DNA of 64,000 nt from Antedon mediterranea (taxonomy: Eukaryota; Echinodermata; Crinoidea; Comatulida; Antedonidae). The notes beneath the pieces are model-generated. The model was not told where the DNA came from. It worked only from the letters and a program-made list of their open reading frames with translations, and searched no databases. Positions 61,534 through 64,000 of the stretch are shown here, piece after piece. Location of the stretch: assembly GCF_964355755.1 (NCBI RefSeq), contig NC_092678.1, positions 9,956,922 to 10,020,921 of the forward strand, written 5' to 3'. Both the position numbers and the translations under genes were made by a program. The first letter of the stretch is position 1, and each line of letters starts with the position of its first letter.

Positions 61534-62692
61534 GGGATTTGAAGCTTTTCTAAGCACTTTGGTGTTTTTATGTTAACAAGTTTTTTCGAAAAACACAAAA
61601 TGGTCTAAAACGTCTCCAAATGCGATTTGAAGATATTCTGAGCACTTTGGTGTTTTTATGTTAAAAAGTATTTTCGAAAATCACAAAATGGTCTAAAACG
61701 TCTCCAAATGCGATTTGAAGCTCTTCTGTACACTTTGATGTTTTGTGTGAAAAAGTTTAGTCGAAATGCTCAAAATGGTCTAAAACGTTTTTAAAACGAT
61801 ATTAAGCTATTTTGTGCTCTTTGATGTTTTTGTGTAACCAAGTTTCATCGAAAATCACAAAATGGTCTAAAACGTCTCCAAATGCGATTTGAAGCTTTTC
61901 CAAGCACTTTGCTGTTTTTATGTTAACAAGTTTTTTCGAAAATCACAAAATGGTCTAAAACGTCTCAAAATGCGATTTGAAGGTATTCTGAGCACTTTGG
62001 TGTTTTTGTGTGAAAAGTTTTAACGAAATGCTCAAAATTGTCTAAAACGGTTTCTAATGTGATTTTAAGCACTTTGATGTTTTTGTAAAACCAAGTTTCA
62101 TCGAAATGAACAAAATGGTCTAAAATGTCTCCAAATGCGATTTGAAGCTTTTCCAAGCACTTTGCTGTTTTTATGTTAACAAGCTTTTTCGAAAATCACA
62201 AAATGGTCTAAAACGTCTCCAAATGCGATTTGAAGATATTCTGAGCACTTTGGTGTTTTTATGTTAAAAAGTTTTTTCGAAAATCACAAAATGGTCTAAA
62301 ACGTCTCCAAATGCGATTTGAAGATATTCTAAGCACTTTGGTGTTTTTATGTTAACAAGTTTTTTCGAAAATCACAAAATGGTCTAAAACGTCTCCAAAT
62401 GCGATTTGAAGATATTCTAAGCACTTTGGTGTTTTTATGTTAACAAGTTTTTTCGAAAATCACAAAATGGTCTAAAACGTCTCCAAATGCGATTTGAAGA
62501 TATTCTGAGCACTTTGGTGTTTTTCTGTTAAAAAGTATTTTCGAAAATCACAAAATGGTCTAAAACGTCTCCAAATGCGATTTGAAGATCTTCTGTACAC
62601 TTTGATGTTTTGTGTGAAAAAGTTTAGTCGAAATGCTCAAAATGGTCTAAAACGTTTTTAAAACGATATTAAGCTATTTTGTGCTCTTTGAT
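61323..62692 (+). repeat. 1.4 kb satellite block, copy 2 (partner 58299-59668)
   Basis: Offset 3024. It stops abruptly at 62692 inside a D monomer, where 'gctctttgat' joins 'cttttccaagcac'. Confidence 0.83.
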
Positions 62693-63387
62693 CTTTTCCA
62701 AGCACTTTGCTGTTTTTATGTTAACAAGTTTTTTCGAAAATCACAAAATGGCCTAAAACGTCTCAAAATGCGATTTCAAGGTATTCTGAGCACTTTGGTG
62801 TTTTTGTGTGAAAGGTTTTAACGAAATGCTCAAAATGGTCTAAAACGGTTTCTAATGTGATTTAAAGCACTTTGATGTTTTTGTATAACCAAGTTTCATC
62901 GAAATGCACAAAATGGTCTAAAACGTCTCCAAATGCGATTTGAAGCTTTTCTAAGCACTTTGCTGTTTTTATGTTAACAAGTTTTTTCGAAAATCACAAA
63001 ATGGTCTAAAACGTCTCCAAATGCGATTTGAAGATATTCTGAGCACTTTGGTGTTTTTATGTTAAAAAGTTTTTTCGAAAATCACAAAATGGTCTAAAAC
63101 GTCTCCAAATGCGATTTGAAGATATTCTGAGCACTTTGGTGTTTTTATGTTAACAAGTTTTTTCGAAAATCACAAAATGGTCTAAAACGTCTCCAAATGC
63201 GATTTGAAGCTATTCTGTACACTTTGATGTTTTGTGTGAAAAAGTTTTGTCGAAATGCTCAAAATGGTCTAAAACGTTTTTAAAACGATATTAAGCTATT
63301 TTGTGCTCTTTGATGTTTTTCTGTAACCAAGTTTTATCGAAATGAACAAAATGGTCTAAAACGTCTCCAAATGCGATTTGAAGCTTT
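62693..63387 (+). repeat. 695 bp satellite block repeated from 57742-58436
   Basis: Offset 4951, with 'aatggcctaaaacg' and 'gatttcaagg' conserved. Two 'gttaaaaag' of the other copy are 'gttaacaag' here. The left edge is an out-of-phase breakpoint in a monomer. Confidence 0.78.
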
Positions 63388-63404
63388 TCCAAGCACTTTG
63401 CTGT

Positions 63405-64000
63405 TTTTATGTTAACAAGTTTTTTCGAAAATCACAAAATGGTCTAAAACGTCTCAAAATGCGATTTGAAGGTATTCTGAGCACTTTGGTGTTTTTGTGT
63501 GAAAAGTTTTAACGAAATGCTCAAAATGGTCTAAAACGGTTTCTAATGTGATTTTAACCACTTTGATGTTTTTGTGTAACCAAGTTTTTTCGAAAATCAC
63601 AAAATGGTCTAAAACGTCTCCAAATGCGATTTGAAGCTTTTCTAAGCACTTTGGTGTTTTTATGTTAACAAGTTTTTTCGAAAATCACAAAATGGTCTAA
63701 AACGTCTCCAAATGCGATTTGAAGCTATTCTGTACACTTTGATGTTTTGTGTGAAAAAAGTTTTGTCGAAATGCTCAAAATGGTCTAAAACGTTTTTAAA
63801 ACGATATTAAGCTATTTTGTGCTCTTTGATGTTTTTGTGTAACCAAGTTTTATCGAAATGAACAAAATGTTCTAAAACGTCTCCAAATGCGATTTGAAGC
63901 TTTTCCAAGCACTTTGCTGTTTTTATGTTAAGTTTTTTCGAAAATCACAAATTGGTCTAAAACGTCTCTAAATGCGAGTTGAAGGTATTCTGAGCACTTT
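63405..64000 (+). repeat. Block repeated from 55959-56554, continues off the window
   Basis: Offset 7446, sharing 'aaaatgttctaaaacg', 'tatgttaagttttttcg', 'cacaaattggtc' and 'gcgagttgaagg'. The last two are private to the 54-56 kb copy and not in 14.6-17.3 kb, so this copy derives from the 56 kb lineage. Confidence 0.82.

Larger units (their letters stand above)
1..64000 (+). repeat. Satellite DNA array, 78-88 bp monomer, spans entire window
   Basis: Every line of the window is a variant of one short repeat whose fixed landmarks are 'gatttgaag', 'cactttg', 'tcgaaa' and 'aaaatggtctaaaacg'. Successive landmarks are 78-88 bp apart. All monomers I read are in the same orientation; I saw no inverted block. 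There is no unrelated insertion longer than a few bases and no gene. The window begins and ends inside monomers, so the true array is longer. AT-richness, length and higher-order periodicity are typical of eukaryotic heterochromatic satellites. Chromosomal location and species are not determinable here. Confidence 0.97.

Noticed and set aside
1-64000. CRISPR array
   Set aside because: Period and regularity superficially fit, but there is no alternation of constant repeat and unique spacer: the entire 78-88 bp unit is related from copy to copy, and no cas-like gene is present.
1-64000. Telomeric or subtelomeric tract
   Set aside because: No run of TTAGGG, TTTAGGG, TTAGG or related short telomere repeat was seen.
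1-64000. Transposon, LTR or helitron origin of the repeat
   Set aside because: No terminal inverted repeats, target-site duplications, LTR pair or coding domain was seen; the tandem structure is explained by unequal exchange.
1-64000. Bacterial promoter, ribosome-binding or terminator signals
   Set aside because: AT-rich tracts produce many chance -10-like strings, but there is no gene they could serve and the sequence type is eukaryotic satellite.
1-64000. Inverted satellite blocks (palindromic arms)
   Set aside because: The core was always read as 'aaaatggtct' on the plus strand; I found no stretch in the reverse orientation.

Overview
The whole 64 kb window is one uninterrupted head-to-tail satellite DNA array. 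I see no gene, RNA gene, transposon, CRISPR array or single-copy spacer, and the array runs past both ends (it opens and closes inside monomers). The repeat is AT-rich (27 G+C in the 88 bases of a representative monomer, about 31%). The basic monomer is 78-88 bp, so the window holds roughly 750 monomers. This points to constitutive heterochromatin (centromeric, pericentromeric, subtelomeric or B/sex chromosome) of a eukaryote. The species cannot be named from the sequence, and I did not recognise the satellite family.

Monomer types. Taking the phase at 'cgatttgaag', I distinguish type A (88 bp, 'gatattctgag', 'gttaaaaag'), B (88 bp, 'gcttttc', 'gttaacaag'), C (86 bp, 'gctattctgtac', ends in 'tttttaaaa'), D (88 bp, 'gatattaagc', 'taaccaag'), E (87 bp, 'ggtattctgag', ends in 'ggtttctaatg') and F (78 bp, lacks about 10 bp after 'gattttaag'). 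Order is not random: C is normally followed by D, and E by F. A and B occur singly or in short runs. Nearly every monomer keeps the core 'aaaatggtctaaaacg'. Monomers always point the same way.

Higher-order layout. Nested long repeats sit on top of the monomers. About 12.3 kb at 328-12612 recurs collinearly at 24605-40231 with extra blocks inserted; its largest unbroken part is 5097-12612 = 32716-40231 (7.5 kb, offset 27619). A second long pair is 20503-24985 = 40254-44736 (offset 19751). Others are 43861-46448 = 48664-51251 (offset 4803), 14640-17321 = 54019-56700 (offset 39379), 27379-28655 = 57161-58437 (offset 29782) and 58299-59668 = 61323-62692 (offset 3024). Shorter tandem periods are 425 bp (5 monomers), 515 bp (6), 1042 bp, 1291 bp, 1545 bp, 1972 bp and 3798 bp. 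Copies differ by only a few substitutions per kb or less by eye, so the amplifications look recent, or partly an assembly product.

The only open reading frames are 60-94 codons, all on the minus strand and made of the repeat itself. Where I traced the starts they are TTG or GTG. I do not annotate them as genes. The most useful signals are the history of amplification (shared deletion scars, chimeric monomers, nested periods), the conserved core, and the frame-preserving lengths of some monomer pairs. I did not find evidence of a new functional system.
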